From NCBI GenBank assembly GCA_009840005.1, contig VXOR01000068.1, forward strand, positions 24,087 through 88,086: a stretch of DNA of 64,000 nucleotides, read 5' to 3'. Positions 22,428 through 31,767 of this stretch are shown in pieces (position 1 is the first letter of the stretch; each line of letters starts with the position of its first letter). This DNA comes from Gemmatimonadota bacterium. Its GTDB lineage: Bacteria; Latescibacterota; UBA2968; UBA8231. The notes beneath the pieces were generated by a model, which saw nothing but the letters and a program-made list of their open reading frames with translations, made no database searches and had not been told where the DNA came from. The position numbers and the translations under genes are program-made.

Positions 22428-24098
22428 TTAAAACTCCATATAGGGTTCAGACTCAACAGGCGTAAACGACTTCGGCGGATGTTGTTCCATAATATCCTCG
22501 CGTAATTCTACACCCCAACCCGGCCCTGCTGGTGGTACACAGTGCCCATCGATTACTTCAATAGGCTGCGTAAGCACCTTGTTGTATCGATCAATGGACG
22601 ACACAAAAATTTCCTGCATCAAACTGTTGTGAATGCACATATCCAAATGTAAGCTGGCGATTGTTGAAATCGGCCCATTGGAATTGTGTGGTGCGACCGT
22701 CACGTAATACGTCTCAGCCATAGCGGCGATTTTCTTTAGTTCAGTGATGCCGCCGGCATGACAAATATCCGGCTGAATAATTCCGACCGCATTCAGCTCC
22801 AATAGAGCGCGAAAATCCCAGCGAGTGTACAACTGCTCACCCGTCGCAATGGGCACATTTACTTCGCGGGCAAATTGCGCTAGTGCTTCTGGATTATCCC
22901 ACAAAATCGGCTCTTCCATCCATGCAATGTTATAAGGCTCCAATTCCTGTGCCACTCGTCGCGCGCTCCATATATTCAAGCGTGCGCGAATGTCAATTCC
23001 TATTTCAATTTGCGATCCAGCGGCTTCGCGTGCCGCTTCCACAAGGGAGACGCCGTGCTGAATGCGCTCGATGGTGGCCACCTGTGCGCCTCTAAAAGGG
23101 TAAAACTTCAACGCTTCATAGCCTTGATCTACTACCCGTTTTACGCCCTCGGCAATCCCTTCAGGTGTGTTGTTCTTTCTCGGCCAGCCATTGGCGTACA
23201 TGCGAATTTTGTCGTGCGATTTTCCGCCCAACAACTCGTACACTGGGACGCCCAAGGCTTTGCCTTTAATGTCCCACAATGCCAGATCAATCGCACTGAT
23301 CGCACTCGTCGTTACCGATCCTCCCGACCACGTCACGCGCCTATACAGCGAGGTCCAAATTCGCTCGATCTCAAATGGATTTTTGCCAATTAGAAAACGC
23401 TTGAACGCCGCAAACTCGCCGAGCAAGGCATCGTCTTTGTATTGCAAACTGGCTTCGCCCCAGCCGTGAATACCGGCGTCGGTTTCGATTTTGACGAACA
23501 TCCAATTGTTGGTCCCTTCGCTTCCCATTCGTATTGCGTGGAGGTCAGTGATTTTTAATGAGGTCATTGGCGCACTTTTCTCGTTATCCCCTGTTAAATA
23601 GGGTGCGATCCCTTCAGTGTTTTTTAGCTTTTCCAGTGTTTGGGAATCCACGTCAGCTTCTCGAAGCTGGGACATTAGTTTTTCGAGTTCTTCCTCGTAA
23701 GGCTCCTGAAGTCGTTTCAAAAGCGTAGTTCTATTATCTTTTATTTTGAATAATTCAGAAATCTCTAAGCTACCATTTGCTATATGTCCGATGTATTTTA
23801 GAGTTGGGAAACATTCGTTGGTTGAGTCATAGGGTAAATGGTTTTTTTTCATAGAATTAAATTGCCTGATCAAAGAATCAGATACATCACCAATCTTGCC
23901 TGCTAAAATCTTGGAGTCGTCGAAGTCATTGTGGAAACCCAAATAGTGATACAAACCTACCCTTTGGGATTTTGATATATGTTGAAATTTTGATACCTGT
24001 GGCACAATTACGCTATTCCAAATAATGCGTATAATCTCCTCGCGACCTTTGTCAGGGTACAAATCTGGAAGAATATCGAGAATCTGACCTAGCTTCAT
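22428..24098 (-). CDS. Enolase-superfamily dehydratase (DgoD-like) fused to a foreign N-terminal segment
   Basis: The frame has 556 codons. Residues 178-556 (from ATG 23567, 379 aa, the normal family length) are a mandelate racemase/muconate-lactonizing enzyme: cap domain KITDLHAIRMGSEGTNNWMF and barrel residues LKFYPF (Lys), IGIDIRARLN (Asp), WMEEPI (Glu), ATGEQLYTRWDF (Glu), DICHAGGI and APHNSNGP (catalytic His). This is closest in style to galactonate-type sugar-acid dehydratases. Residues 1-177 are an AT-rich, Lys/Ile-rich segment with its own ribosome site (AAAGGA before ATG 24098) and no recognised domain. It runs through what looks like the original 5' leader of the dehydratase. Whether the cell makes the fusion, the short form or both is open. 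Confidence 0.8.
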   Translation of the reverse strand: MKLGQILDILPDLYPDKGREEIIRIIWNSVIVPQVSKFQHISKSQRVGLYHYLGFHNDFDDSKILAGKIGDVSDSLIRQFNSMKKNHLPYDSTNECFPTLKYIGHIANGSLEISELFKIKDNRTTLLKRLQEPYEEELEKLMSQLREADVDSQTLEKLKNTEGIAPYLTGDNEKSAPMTSLKITDLHAIRMGSEGTNNWMFVKIETDAGIHGWGEASLQYKDDALLGEFAAFKRFLIGKNPFEIERIWTSLYRRVTWSGGSVTTSAISAIDLALWDIKGKALGVPVYELLGGKSHDKIRMYANGWPRKNNTPEGIAEGVKRVVDQGYEALKFYPFRGAQVATIERIQHGVSLVEAAREAAGSQIEIGIDIRARLNIWSARRVAQELEPYNIAWMEEPILWDNPEALAQFAREVNVPIATGEQLYTRWDFRALLELNAVGIIQPDICHAGGITELKKIAAMAETYYVTVAPHNSNGPISTIASLHLDMCIHNSLMQEIFVSSIDRYNKVLTQPIEVIDGHCVPPAGPGWGVELREDIMEQHPPKSFTPVESEPYMEF

Positions 24099-24171
24099 AG
24101 CAACAAATCCTTTCGCAAGCGGATAGGTTTGAAGATATTGAACTATAACAATCCGCTCATGCTGTTACAGT

Positions 24172-25401
24172 TCAAATGACGCGCCACCACGGTGCGACGA
24201 GTACGCGCTTGGTGAGCCAGAACGTTTCTTCGCCATCGTAGAGAATAATTCCACGTTGCGCCATATCGGAGTACTCATCTAGGAACGTATGCAGATGTCG
24301 CACATCGCTAGGATGGACGCTCGTGGCGGCCTTCACCTCCACGGGTAGCAGACGCCGGCCTGTTTCAATGACAAAATCGACTTCGGCCCCCTTAGTCGTC
24401 CGCCAAAAGAGAATCTCTGTTCTTTCGACGCGAGTGGTAGCCCAAGCGAGTAGGTCGCAGAGCACTATGTTCTCTAAATGCGCACCGCGGGGATGTGCCT
24501 CACCCGCTAAGTGCAAAGCCAACCCGGTATCACCCCAGTAGAGTTTGGATGACTTGACCAGCCGTTTCGTTCTGTTGACAGAATAGGATGGCAGTCGCAC
24601 TAGTTGGAACGACACCTCTAGCAAGTTGAGATATCGCTGTACTGTGGAGGGGGCAAGGTGTACGTCCCGAGCTAGGTCTGCTTGGTTTAATAGCCCCCCA
24701 ACGCGCAGACAGGCTGCCGTCATCAACCTCCGCAGGTCGGTGATGCCTTCGATGGCGGATAGACGCGGGATATCCCGCTCCAAATAGGTAGCTGCGTAGC
24801 CTTCGAACCATAGCCGCCGGTCGTCATCATCGATCAACTCATGGGCTGGGACGGGATAACCTCCGCGTCGAGCAAGGGCCATCCACGGCTCTGCTTCGGC
24901 TGGTTCTGCGAGCAGCACATCCCGCCATGCAGTAGGGGGCGCATCTACGAGCTCTGTCCACAGACCGGGGCTAGCCAACCCACGTTGCTCGCGACGGGTC
25001 ATGGGCCAGAGCGTCAAGTAGCTAGCGCGGCCAGCTAGCGTTTCACCCACCTCCTTCATAAGCAGCAGATTCGCCGACCCAGTCAGGAGGAAACGACCAG
25101 CAACCCGATCTTCGTCAACGAGGCGCTTAATGGCGAGCAGCACATGAGGCACCCGCTGCACCTCATCGAGCGTAATCTGCACGGCCCGAGCAACAAGGGC
25201 ATCCGGTTCGCGTTGGGCCTGCTCGAGGACGCCGTAATCGTCTAGAGTGAAGTAAGACCGGTCTGTCCCAATGGGATGCATGCGGGCGAGGGTGCTCTTG
25301 CCGGTCTGTCGTGCACCAGTGAGAACAGTCACGGGCATGACCCTCAGCGCCCGCTCCACGCTCGCGGAAGCAAATCGAGGTAGCAGTCGATTCGTGTTCA
25401 T
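24172..25401 (-). CDS. AAA+ ATPase, DUF4143 family (1)
   Basis: This is a 409-residue protein with ATG at 25401. Walker A is VTVLTGARQTGKSTLA (GARQTGKST, residues 29-37), Walker B ITLDEVQRVP and sensor LTGSANLLL. The C-terminal half is the DUF4143 region (YLERDIPRL, LARDVHLAPSTVQRYLNLLEVSFQLVRLP, with a winged-helix-like stretch). It ends in an Archaeal-ATPase-type nuclease-like fold: FWRTTKGAEVDFVIE... LLPVEVKAA, which keeps an E/D...EVK signature of PD-(D/E)XK enzymes. These widespread proteins have no settled function. Two identical palindromes lie directly upstream (25414-25451). A second member of the family is at 49700-50956. Confidence 0.86.
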   Translation of the reverse strand: MNTNRLLPRFASASVERALRVMPVTVLTGARQTGKSTLARMHPIGTDRSYFTLDDYGVLEQAQREPDALVARAVQITLDEVQRVPHVLLAIKRLVDEDRVAGRFLLTGSANLLLMKEVGETLAGRASYLTLWPMTRREQRGLASPGLWTELVDAPPTAWRDVLLAEPAEAEPWMALARRGGYPVPAHELIDDDDRRLWFEGYAATYLERDIPRLSAIEGITDLRRLMTAACLRVGGLLNQADLARDVHLAPSTVQRYLNLLEVSFQLVRLPSYSVNRTKRLVKSSKLYWGDTGLALHLAGEAHPRGAHLENIVLCDLLAWATTRVERTEILFWRTTKGAEVDFVIETGRRLLPVEVKAATSVHPSDVRHLHTFLDEYSDMAQRGIILYDGEETFWLTKRVLVAPWWRVI

Positions 25402-25413
25402 ATACCCACGATA

Positions 25414-25451
25414 TGGGTGATTATCACCCACGTCAAGGGTGATTATCACCC
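25414..25451 (-). promoter_or_regulatory. Double palindromic operator upstream of the DUF4143 gene
   Basis: GGGTGATTATCACCC occurs at 25415-25429 (17 bp with its flanking T/A) and again at 25437-25451. The spacing is 22 bp centre to centre, about two helical turns, on the same DNA face. The sites lie 13 to 50 bp upstream of the ATG at 25401, in the core promoter or leader. The second site comes within 11 bp of the stop of the upstream gamma-glutamyltransferase gene. This looks like a binding site for a dimeric repressor acting as two dimers; the protein is not identified. Confidence 0.75.
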
Positions 25452-25461
25452 AAAAGACGAC

Positions 25462-27078
25462 TTACACGCCCGCGGCCCAACCATTGCCCCCAGCGCGCAC
25501 TTTGCCCTCGCTTTTGAGCACTTCGGCACCGTGAGCACCGCCGGCCACTGCTTGAACTACCTGCACCCGGTGTCCCATTTCTCTTAGGGTTTGCACAATC
25601 GCCGGGTCGATGCCGCGCTTTAGTTCGAGGGGTTCTTGGGCTTCGGCGTTGAGTCGGGGGGCTGTGGCTGCTCCCAAGGCGGTGGCGTTGAAGTCGATAA
25701 TGCGTTGGCCGAGTTGGGCACCGACGCTGATGATGCGGCGACCGCCGGGTAGGCCGATGGCCACGTCGCGCTGGGGTAGGCGCAGGATCATGGGGACCAC
25801 GTTGTTGAGCGGACGCTTGTACGCCGCTACGGAATTGGCCCGACCGGGACGGGGATCCAAACGGCACATGCCGTGGCCTAGGATAATGCCTGTGCCCGGT
25901 ACCGTGAGACAGGAGCCAAAGGCCGCGCCTTGGGTTATGGTAATGCCGACGAGATTGCCTCCGGCGTCTGCGGCCGATACGTGCAGGGTTTCGGAGACGG
26001 CTGGACCCGAGGCCTCGTACACTTGCTGATCGACCTGCTCGGGGAATTGCCGCAGGGCTTCGACGCGACCGGCGGCGTAGTCCTTACTCAGCAAGCGCTC
26101 CACTGGCACATCGACGAAATCGGGGTCGCCGACGTAGCGCAGGCGGTCGCGCCATGCTTGCTTGACGACCTCGGCTAGCTGGTGCCAGTACAGGGCTTGG
26201 TTGTCGGGCACTAAGGGCAGGCATTCCAGCATGTGCAGAATCTGTAGGGCGGAAAGGCAGCCGTTGGGCAAAATCGGCCCGTACACTGGCACGTCGCGGT
26301 AGGTGATTTGGTACGGCTCGGTCAGGCGCGGCGCAAAAGCAGCCATATCCTCGCGGGTGAGAGCGCCGCCGCTGGCTTGGACGTAATCGCCGATGGTGCG
26401 ACCCAATTCCCCATCGTAAAAGTCGCGCCAACCGGCTTGGGCCAAACGCGCTAACGTGCGCTCCATGTCGGGGCGATGCCAAATGTCGTCGGGGCTGGGC
26501 AACTCGCCCTGCGGCGCGAGGTGGCTGAACGTTGCGGGGAAGCGGCGCAGGATGGCTTCTTGACTGCGGATGGCACCGGCTAGGGCTGAGCCGTAGGGGA
26601 AGCCGTCGGCGAGTAGCCCTTGGGCTGGGGCGACAATCGCGGCCCAAGGCAACTGTCCCCAGCGCTCGTGCAAAAAGCCCATACCGGCCATTTGGCCGGG
26701 GACGGCTACGGACTGGGGGCCGTACACATTGGCATCGTCGCGCACGCTACAGGCGTATTCCTTTTCGTTGGTGCACATGTTGTCGCGGCGGGCTGGCAGA
26801 ATGTCGTACATGTGCTCGTGGGCAGCGGCTGGAGCTACGGCATTGGCATCGAGCGACCAGACGCGGCCGGTGGAGCCTTCTAGGACAACCGCGGCCGACA
26901 TGTAGCCGCCGATGCCGTTGGATTGGGGGGCCAACATGCAGCAGGCCAGACTAGTGGCTGTGGCCGCATCCATGGCGTTGCCGCCTTGGGCCAATATCTG
27001 CGCGCCAATGCGCGCCGCGGCGGGCTGCTGGGCGGACACAGCGCCGCGGTCGGCTAGTACTTGGTGTCCTTCGATCAT
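25462..27078 (-). CDS. Gamma-glutamyltransferase-family Ntn hydrolase (1)
   Basis: This is a 538-residue protein from ATG 27078, behind GAGGAG; the frame to 27204 is part of the epimerase region. The large-subunit part carries ARIGAQILAQGGNAMDAATA and NGIGGYMSAAVVL. The autocleavage site and nucleophile are at T364 (SETLHVSAADAGGN), matching the family T-T-H-x-S-V-x-D-x-x-GN, with Leu in place of the second Thr. The small-subunit segment includes NNVVPMILRL and GLPGGRRIISVGAQ. No signal peptide is seen, unlike periplasmic GGTs, so a cytoplasmic acylase-type role is possible. It follows the NAD-dependent epimerase gene on the same strand, which begins a sugar-import operon. Confidence 0.85.
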   Translation of the reverse strand: MIEGHQVLADRGAVSAQQPAAARIGAQILAQGGNAMDAATATSLACCMLAPQSNGIGGYMSAAVVLEGSTGRVWSLDANAVAPAAAHEHMYDILPARRDNMCTNEKEYACSVRDDANVYGPQSVAVPGQMAGMGFLHERWGQLPWAAIVAPAQGLLADGFPYGSALAGAIRSQEAILRRFPATFSHLAPQGELPSPDDIWHRPDMERTLARLAQAGWRDFYDGELGRTIGDYVQASGGALTREDMAAFAPRLTEPYQITYRDVPVYGPILPNGCLSALQILHMLECLPLVPDNQALYWHQLAEVVKQAWRDRLRYVGDPDFVDVPVERLLSKDYAAGRVEALRQFPEQVDQQVYEASGPAVSETLHVSAADAGGNLVGITITQGAAFGSCLTVPGTGIILGHGMCRLDPRPGRANSVAAYKRPLNNVVPMILRLPQRDVAIGLPGGRRIISVGAQLGQRIIDFNATALGAATAPRLNAEAQEPLELKRGIDPAIVQTLREMGHRVQVVQAVAGGAHGAEVLKSEGKVRAGGNGWAAGV

Positions 27079-27103
27079 GTGGATCTCCTCTGCACCACTA
27101 CGC

Positions 27104-28132
27104 CTAGCCAAAGCGCACGCCCGTCGGGATAATTCCCACGTCCTCCCCGCGCCGCATGGCCTCAGCCGCGTCGAGGATGCTCGCCAAGTCGTGCTTGGGT
27201 TCAAACCCCAACTTTTGCTTGATGTTCGTCAAATCCAACTCGAAGTAGTTCCAATCCGGCCGCCGCGCATCGGCGTAGCCCAGACCGAAGCGCTCGGCGA
27301 GATAGGGCACGGCCTCGCTCCAATCGAACAGCGCGGCCCCGCCCAAGTTGAATACTTCGCCCACGGCCTCGTCCCGCTCCAGCGCCAACACCAGCCCTTG
27401 GACGATGTCGCGCACGTCGGCATACACCTGCCGATAGGGCCGCCCGTCTGGATTGCGCGATAGCAAGAACTGCTCCTCGCCCGTCCACAGCGCCTTGAGC
27501 TCCTCGGCTTCCTCTCGGTCCTTGAACTGCTCGTAAACCGGCCCGAACAAAAACAGGTGCGGCAAGCCGTTTGCGTCGAGGAATTCTCCCGGCTCGATTA
27601 TCGTGGCAAAGCGCGTGGTCACCGACGGTAGCCCGAATTGTAAGTGATAGCTCATCACTAGTTCCTCGCCGATCCACTTGGTCAGGAAATAGGGCATAGT
27701 CTGGTAGCGGGCGACTTGGTCTTCGCGGATTGGCTCTTCAAAGCAGCGGCCGTTGTAGGGATTCTCCCAGTAAATTGCTTCGGTGGAAGCATAGACCAAG
27801 CGGTGCAGGTTGGGCGTCAGATCGCGAATCGACTCCAGCACGTTGATGGTGCCCATGCCGTTGATTTCGAGGTATTCGCGGTTGTCGAAGGGGCCGCCAA
27901 AGGCCGCGGCAATGTGGTACACCGCATCGACTCCCTCGACGGCGCGGCGCACATCGGCGAGATTGCGCAAATCGCCTTCGATGGTCTCGACGCGGTCAAA
28001 GTCGTCGAGCTTGCGGGCGCGGCTTTGGTCGCCGGGATAGACAAACGAGCGGATGTCGTGCCCTTTGTCGAGCAAAGCTCTGGCCAAATTGGCTCCGACG
28101 CGGCCGGTGCCGCCGGTGATTAGGATTTTCAC
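27104..28132 (-). CDS. NAD-dependent epimerase/dehydratase (extended SDR)
   Basis: This 342-residue protein starts at GTG 28132, behind AAGAGGTG. The extended-SDR glycine motif is VKILITGGTGRVGANLARALL. The catalytic region has LVYASTEAIYW and YFLTKWIGEELV in the YxxxK position (YFLTK). FNLGGAALFDWSEAVPYLAERFG is the usual distal part. The family includes nucleotide-sugar epimerases and dehydratases and sugar oxidoreductases; the substrate is undetermined. It stands between the Rbs-type importer (upstream) and the gamma-glutamyltransferase (26 bp downstream), all minus strand, probably one transcript. Confidence 0.85.
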   Translation of the reverse strand: MKILITGGTGRVGANLARALLDKGHDIRSFVYPGDQSRARKLDDFDRVETIEGDLRNLADVRRAVEGVDAVYHIAAAFGGPFDNREYLEINGMGTINVLESIRDLTPNLHRLVYASTEAIYWENPYNGRCFEEPIREDQVARYQTMPYFLTKWIGEELVMSYHLQFGLPSVTTRFATIIEPGEFLDANGLPHLFLFGPVYEQFKDREEAEELKALWTGEEQFLLSRNPDGRPYRQVYADVRDIVQGLVLALERDEAVGEVFNLGGAALFDWSEAVPYLAERFGLGYADARRPDWNYFELDLTNIKQKLGFEPKHDLASILDAAEAMRRGEDVGIIPTGVRFG

Positions 28133-28182
28133 GTTGCACCTCTTGCTGTTAAGGGACGCAGGCGGGACGCCGCACCCGGATT

Positions 28183-28245
28183 GTAGGGGCAACCCTCGTG
28201 GTTGCCCAAGCCCTAAAGCAAGGGCGTCCACAAGAGACGCCCCTA
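28183..28245. repeat. GTAGGGGC double-hairpin repeat
   Basis: GTAGGGGCAACC...GGTTGCCC (28183-28207) and GGGCGTC...GACGCCCCTAC (28222-28245) make two hairpins inside outer GTAG/CTAC ends. The right end supplies the TAG stop codon of the transporter ATPase gene. Same family as 11725-11752 and 53801-53828. Confidence 0.65.
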
Positions 28246-29727
28246 CATGGGTAGGGCGCTGGCCAAGAGTTTTTCCGGCGTGGCCTCGGCCCGTGCGTAC
28301 TCGGCGGCGATTCGCCCCTCGCGCATTACGTACACTCGGTCGCATAGCCCCAGAATTTCGGGCATTTCTGACGAGAGGACCACGATTGCCAGCCCTTGGC
28401 GCGCCAGCCCGTCTAGCAATTGATAAATATCGGCCTTAGCGCCGACGTCGATTCCCCGGGTCGGCTCATCGACGAGTAGCACTCGCAAGTTTTCCTTGAG
28501 CAGCCAGCGGGCCAGCAACGCCTTTTGCTGATTGCCGCCGCTGAGCCGTGCGATGATCTGTTCTTGGTCGGGAGGACGCAGGCGCAGGCGCGCGACGAGT
28601 GCGCCGACCTGCTGCCGTTCCATACCTACTTGCACGTGGCCGGCGCGGCAGAATTGCTCTAAGGCCGCGACGCTCGCGTTGGCGCGCACGCTCTGCTGCG
28701 CGAACAGGCCGTCGGCCCGGCGGTCTTCCGGCACTAGTCCCAACCCGAGAGTACGCGCCTGCGGGGGGGCGTTTGCTGGTACGGCGACTCCGCTGATAGT
28801 GACAGTTCCAGAGCGGCGGCGATCTGCGCCCATTACGGCTCGCGCTAGTTCCGTTCGTCCCGCGCCCATCAGACCGGAAAACCCGACGATTTCCCCAGCG
28901 CACACCCGGAAGGAAATATCCTGCACCCGATCGGTGGTCAACCCCTCCACCGCCAGCGCACACGGCCCCGGTGTACGGTCGGCCGCGGGAAAACCCTGGC
29001 CCAACTCCCGCCCGACCATCAGGGCGATGAGCTGCGCTTCGTCGAGGTCGGCGGCCTGTTCGCAGGCGACGCGCTCTCCATCGCGCAAGACCGTCACCCG
29101 GTCGGCCAGGGTCATGACCTCGGCGAGCTTGTGAGACACATAGACCACGCCGACGCCTCGCGCTTTGAGCCGGGCGATGAGCGCAAAGAGCTTGTCGATT
29201 TCGCGCGTGCTCAGGGCCGAGGTCGGCTCGTCCATGATGATTATCTGGGCGTCGCACGCCAGCGCCCGCGCGATCTCGACCAGTTGCTGCGCGGCCACGC
29301 CGAGGTGACCGACCTTGGTCTGCGGATCGACTGTCAGCCCGACCTCGGCCAATAGCGTTGCTGAAGCAGCGTAGAGCGCATTCCACTGGACGCGCCCACC
29401 GCGCCCGTGCGGCAGGCGACCGAAGAACAGATTCTCAGCCACCGATAGCGAAGGGACTAGTTCTAATTCTTGGTAAACGACCGCCAATCCGTGATCTAGG
29501 GCTTGGCGCGGATGGCGGATATCTACGGGATGGCCTGCGATCTGGTAGCGGCCCCGGTCGCGGTGGTACACGCCGGCTGCGATTTTGATCAAGGTGCTCT
29601 TGCCCGCGCCGTTTTCGCCGACCAGTGCGTGGACTTCTCCCGGCAGCACTGCAAAGTCAACGCCCTTGAGCGCATAGACGCCGGGGAAGCGCTTGTGAAT
29701 GTCTTCTAGGGACAGTAGGGGCGTCAT
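28243..29727 (-). CDS. Ribose/galactose-type ABC importer, ATP-binding protein
   Basis: This is a 494-residue double-ATPase subunit (RbsA/MglA type). First domain: Walker A VGENGAGKST, and Walker B IIIMDEPTSAL; the signature is the degenerate LGVAAQQ seen in this family. Second domain: altered P-loop GLMGAGRTELARAV, signature LSGGNQQK, Walker B VLLVDEPTRGIDVGAK. The final residues are EGRIAAEYARAEATPEKLL. It powers import by the permease encoded upstream (4-bp overlap). Only the transporter's substrate class, a pentose or hexose or a related polyol, can be inferred. Confidence 0.93.
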   Translation of the reverse strand: MTPLLSLEDIHKRFPGVYALKGVDFAVLPGEVHALVGENGAGKSTLIKIAAGVYHRDRGRYQIAGHPVDIRHPRQALDHGLAVVYQELELVPSLSVAENLFFGRLPHGRGGRVQWNALYAASATLLAEVGLTVDPQTKVGHLGVAAQQLVEIARALACDAQIIIMDEPTSALSTREIDKLFALIARLKARGVGVVYVSHKLAEVMTLADRVTVLRDGERVACEQAADLDEAQLIALMVGRELGQGFPAADRTPGPCALAVEGLTTDRVQDISFRVCAGEIVGFSGLMGAGRTELARAVMGADRRRSGTVTISGVAVPANAPPQARTLGLGLVPEDRRADGLFAQQSVRANASVAALEQFCRAGHVQVGMERQQVGALVARLRLRPPDQEQIIARLSGGNQQKALLARWLLKENLRVLLVDEPTRGIDVGAKADIYQLLDGLARQGLAIVVLSSEMPEILGLCDRVYVMREGRIAAEYARAEATPEKLLASALPM

Positions 29728-30695
29728 GTCGGAGGGGCGAGCAGCCGCCGCAAGAGGCTTTGCTTGCGGCGGGTGTCTAGATACACGGCGAGGATAATTA
29801 CTGCGCCGCGCGCAATGTCGTGGTAGAAGGACGACACGTTCAACAGCACTAGGCCGTTGGAGAGCACCGTCAGAATTAGGATGCCGATGAAAGCACCGCC
29901 GAGCGTACCCACGCCGCCCGTCAGGCTGATGCCGCCCAAAATCACCGCGGCGATCACCTGCAACTCAAACCCGAGGCCGGCATTCGGCTGCCCGGAGTTG
30001 AGGCGCGAGGCCAAGATGAAGGCGCTCAGCGCCGCCAGTACGCCGCCGAGCACAAAGACCAAGACGCGCGTGCGATCGACGGCCAAGCCCGCGAGCCGCG
30101 CCGCTTGGATGTTGCCGCCGATGGCGTAGATATAGCGGCCGAGGATGGTGTGGTGGAGGACATAGTAAAACAGCCCCAAGAGGACAAAGGTCACCAGCAC
30201 TGGGATCGGGAGCGGCCCCAAGTGTCCGGTGCCCACTTCGACGAAACCTTCTACTTTGCCTTGGATGGATACCGCTTGGGTACTGACCATGGCTGCGCCG
30301 CGCAAAATCGCCATCATGCCCAAGGTCGCGATCAGGGAGTTGATGCCGGCCTTGGTAACCAACAGTCCGTTGCACAGGCCGATGAGCGCTCCGGCGGCGA
30401 GTGCGGCGACCAATGCCAGTGTTACGCTCTCAAACTGGTTGAGCACGGCTACAGCGATGATCCCGGCCACCGCTTGGGTCGAGCCGACGCTCAGGTCGAT
30501 CTCGCCGAGCAGGATAATCATCACCATGCCGATGCCGGCGATGGCCACCAGGGAGGCGTCGCGCAGCACGTTCTTGATATTGACGGCCGTAAAGAAGACC
30601 GGCGTCAGCAGGGAAATTCCCACGCAGAGCAGGACCAGCGCGAGCAACAGCCCAGCCTGCTCGCTGTGAAGCATCCGCGATAGCAAGCGGCTCAT
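29724..30695 (-). CDS. Ribose-type ABC importer permease
   Basis: This is a 323-residue RbsC/BPD_transp_2 permease with eight to ten hydrophobic segments. Family-typical stretches are IGMVMIILLGEIDLSVGSTQAVAG, NGLLVTKAGINSLIATLGMMAILRG, YAIGGNIQAARLAGLAV and IAAVILGGISLTGGVGTLGGAFIG. Its start overlaps the stop of the binding-protein gene and its stop overlaps the ATPase start by 4 bp each, a tightly coupled binding protein-permease-ATPase order. It would form a homodimeric membrane pore with the 28243-29727 ATPase. Confidence 0.93.
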   Translation of the reverse strand: MSRLLSRMLHSEQAGLLLALVLLCVGISLLTPVFFTAVNIKNVLRDASLVAIAGIGMVMIILLGEIDLSVGSTQAVAGIIAVAVLNQFESVTLALVAALAAGALIGLCNGLLVTKAGINSLIATLGMMAILRGAAMVSTQAVSIQGKVEGFVEVGTGHLGPLPIPVLVTFVLLGLFYYVLHHTILGRYIYAIGGNIQAARLAGLAVDRTRVLVFVLGGVLAALSAFILASRLNSGQPNAGLGFELQVIAAVILGGISLTGGVGTLGGAFIGILILTVLSNGLVLLNVSSFYHDIARGAVIILAVYLDTRRKQSLLRRLLAPPT

Positions 30696-31672
30696 TGGGA
30701 CATCAAGGCCCGCACCGCATCCACCTTGAGCGCGAAGGGCGGCTCGGTGCTCGTGTCGTAGAAGCGGCTGAGATTGTCGCGGGTGACGACGATGGTTGGG
30801 GTTTCGTAGTGGGGAGGTAGCTGCTCGCCACGCGATAATTGCACGGCCGCATCGATGAGTGCGCTTCCGACGAAATTTGGGAACATCGCCAGCGCCGCTG
30901 CGTAGGGCGTGTCGCCGGTGAGGGCCGTCTGTCCCACAGTGCCCTCGAAGCCGAAGCCGATTGCCGTCAGCGCTGCTTCGTCTAATCCGGCCGCCTTGTA
31001 GGCCGCCATGCCGCCGGTAGTAGAATCGTCGTTTATGCCGTAGATCGCGTTGATCTGCGGGTTGGCCGTCAGCGCGTCTTGCGCTACTTTGAACGCCTTT
31101 TCCTTGAGACCCTGCCCATCGACTTCTTGGACGATCTCATGGGTCAGACCCGAAGCGGCGAGCGCGTCTTTGAAGCCATCGACCCGCTGCCGACAATCTT
31201 CGAAGTTGGGGAAGCCGACGATGAGGATTTTGGGATCGAGGCCCTTCTCCGCTGCGTAGCTGGCAAACCACTCACCGGCCTTGACCCCACCGGCGTAGTT
31301 GTCGATTCCCACGTAGCTGACGGCCTCGGACACGGGGTTGGACTCGGTAATCACGTGTACTCCCGCCGCTTTGGCCTGCCGCACTATCGGCCCCATTGCC
31401 TTGGCATCCACTGGTGACAAGATCAGCACCTCGACCCCTTGGACGAGCAGGTTTTCGGCTTTGGAGATTTGCGCGGCCACGTCGAGGTTGGCATCAGCGA
31501 CGATCAGCTCGACATCCAACTCGGCCGCTCGCGCTGTCGCCGATTTGCTAATGTTTTGATACCATTCGTGCGACATGAAGTTGATGACGTAGCCGATCTT
31601 GAGTTTATCGGGCGCGTCGTCCGGCTGTCCGCAGGCGATCAGCAGCAGGCTCAGCAGCCATGTTTTTTTCAT
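30692..31672 (-). CDS. Ribose-type ABC importer, substrate-binding lipoprotein
   Basis: This is a 326-residue peripheral membrane-anchored protein. The signal sequence MKKTWLLSLLLIAC ends in a lipobox with Cys14. The mature part is a type-1 periplasmic-binding protein (Peripla_BP_4): KIGYVINFMSHEWYQNIS, LVQGVEVLILSPVDAKAMGPIV, VHVITESNPV, SYVGIDNYAGGVKAGEW and AIYGINDDSTTGGMAAYKAAG. The sugar-stacking aromatics Y38 and the HEWY stretch are in the expected N-terminal position. It is the first gene of the rbs-like trio, with a 95-bp gap to the upstream AAA gene. Confidence 0.92.
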   Translation of the reverse strand: MKKTWLLSLLLIACGQPDDAPDKLKIGYVINFMSHEWYQNISKSATARAAELDVELIVADANLDVAAQISKAENLLVQGVEVLILSPVDAKAMGPIVRQAKAAGVHVITESNPVSEAVSYVGIDNYAGGVKAGEWFASYAAEKGLDPKILIVGFPNFEDCRQRVDGFKDALAASGLTHEIVQEVDGQGLKEKAFKVAQDALTANPQINAIYGINDDSTTGGMAAYKAAGLDEAALTAIGFGFEGTVGQTALTGDTPYAAALAMFPNFVGSALIDAAVQLSRGEQLPPHYETPTIVVTRDNLSRFYDTSTEPPFALKVDAVRALMSQ

Positions 31673-31767
31673 AGGTCTCGTTCCTTTGCATTGATACGTT
31701 GGAAATTACAGAGGCCGGTCAGGTGTCGGGTATTTAGAGGAGAAACATTAACAGACCCGAAGCTTGG

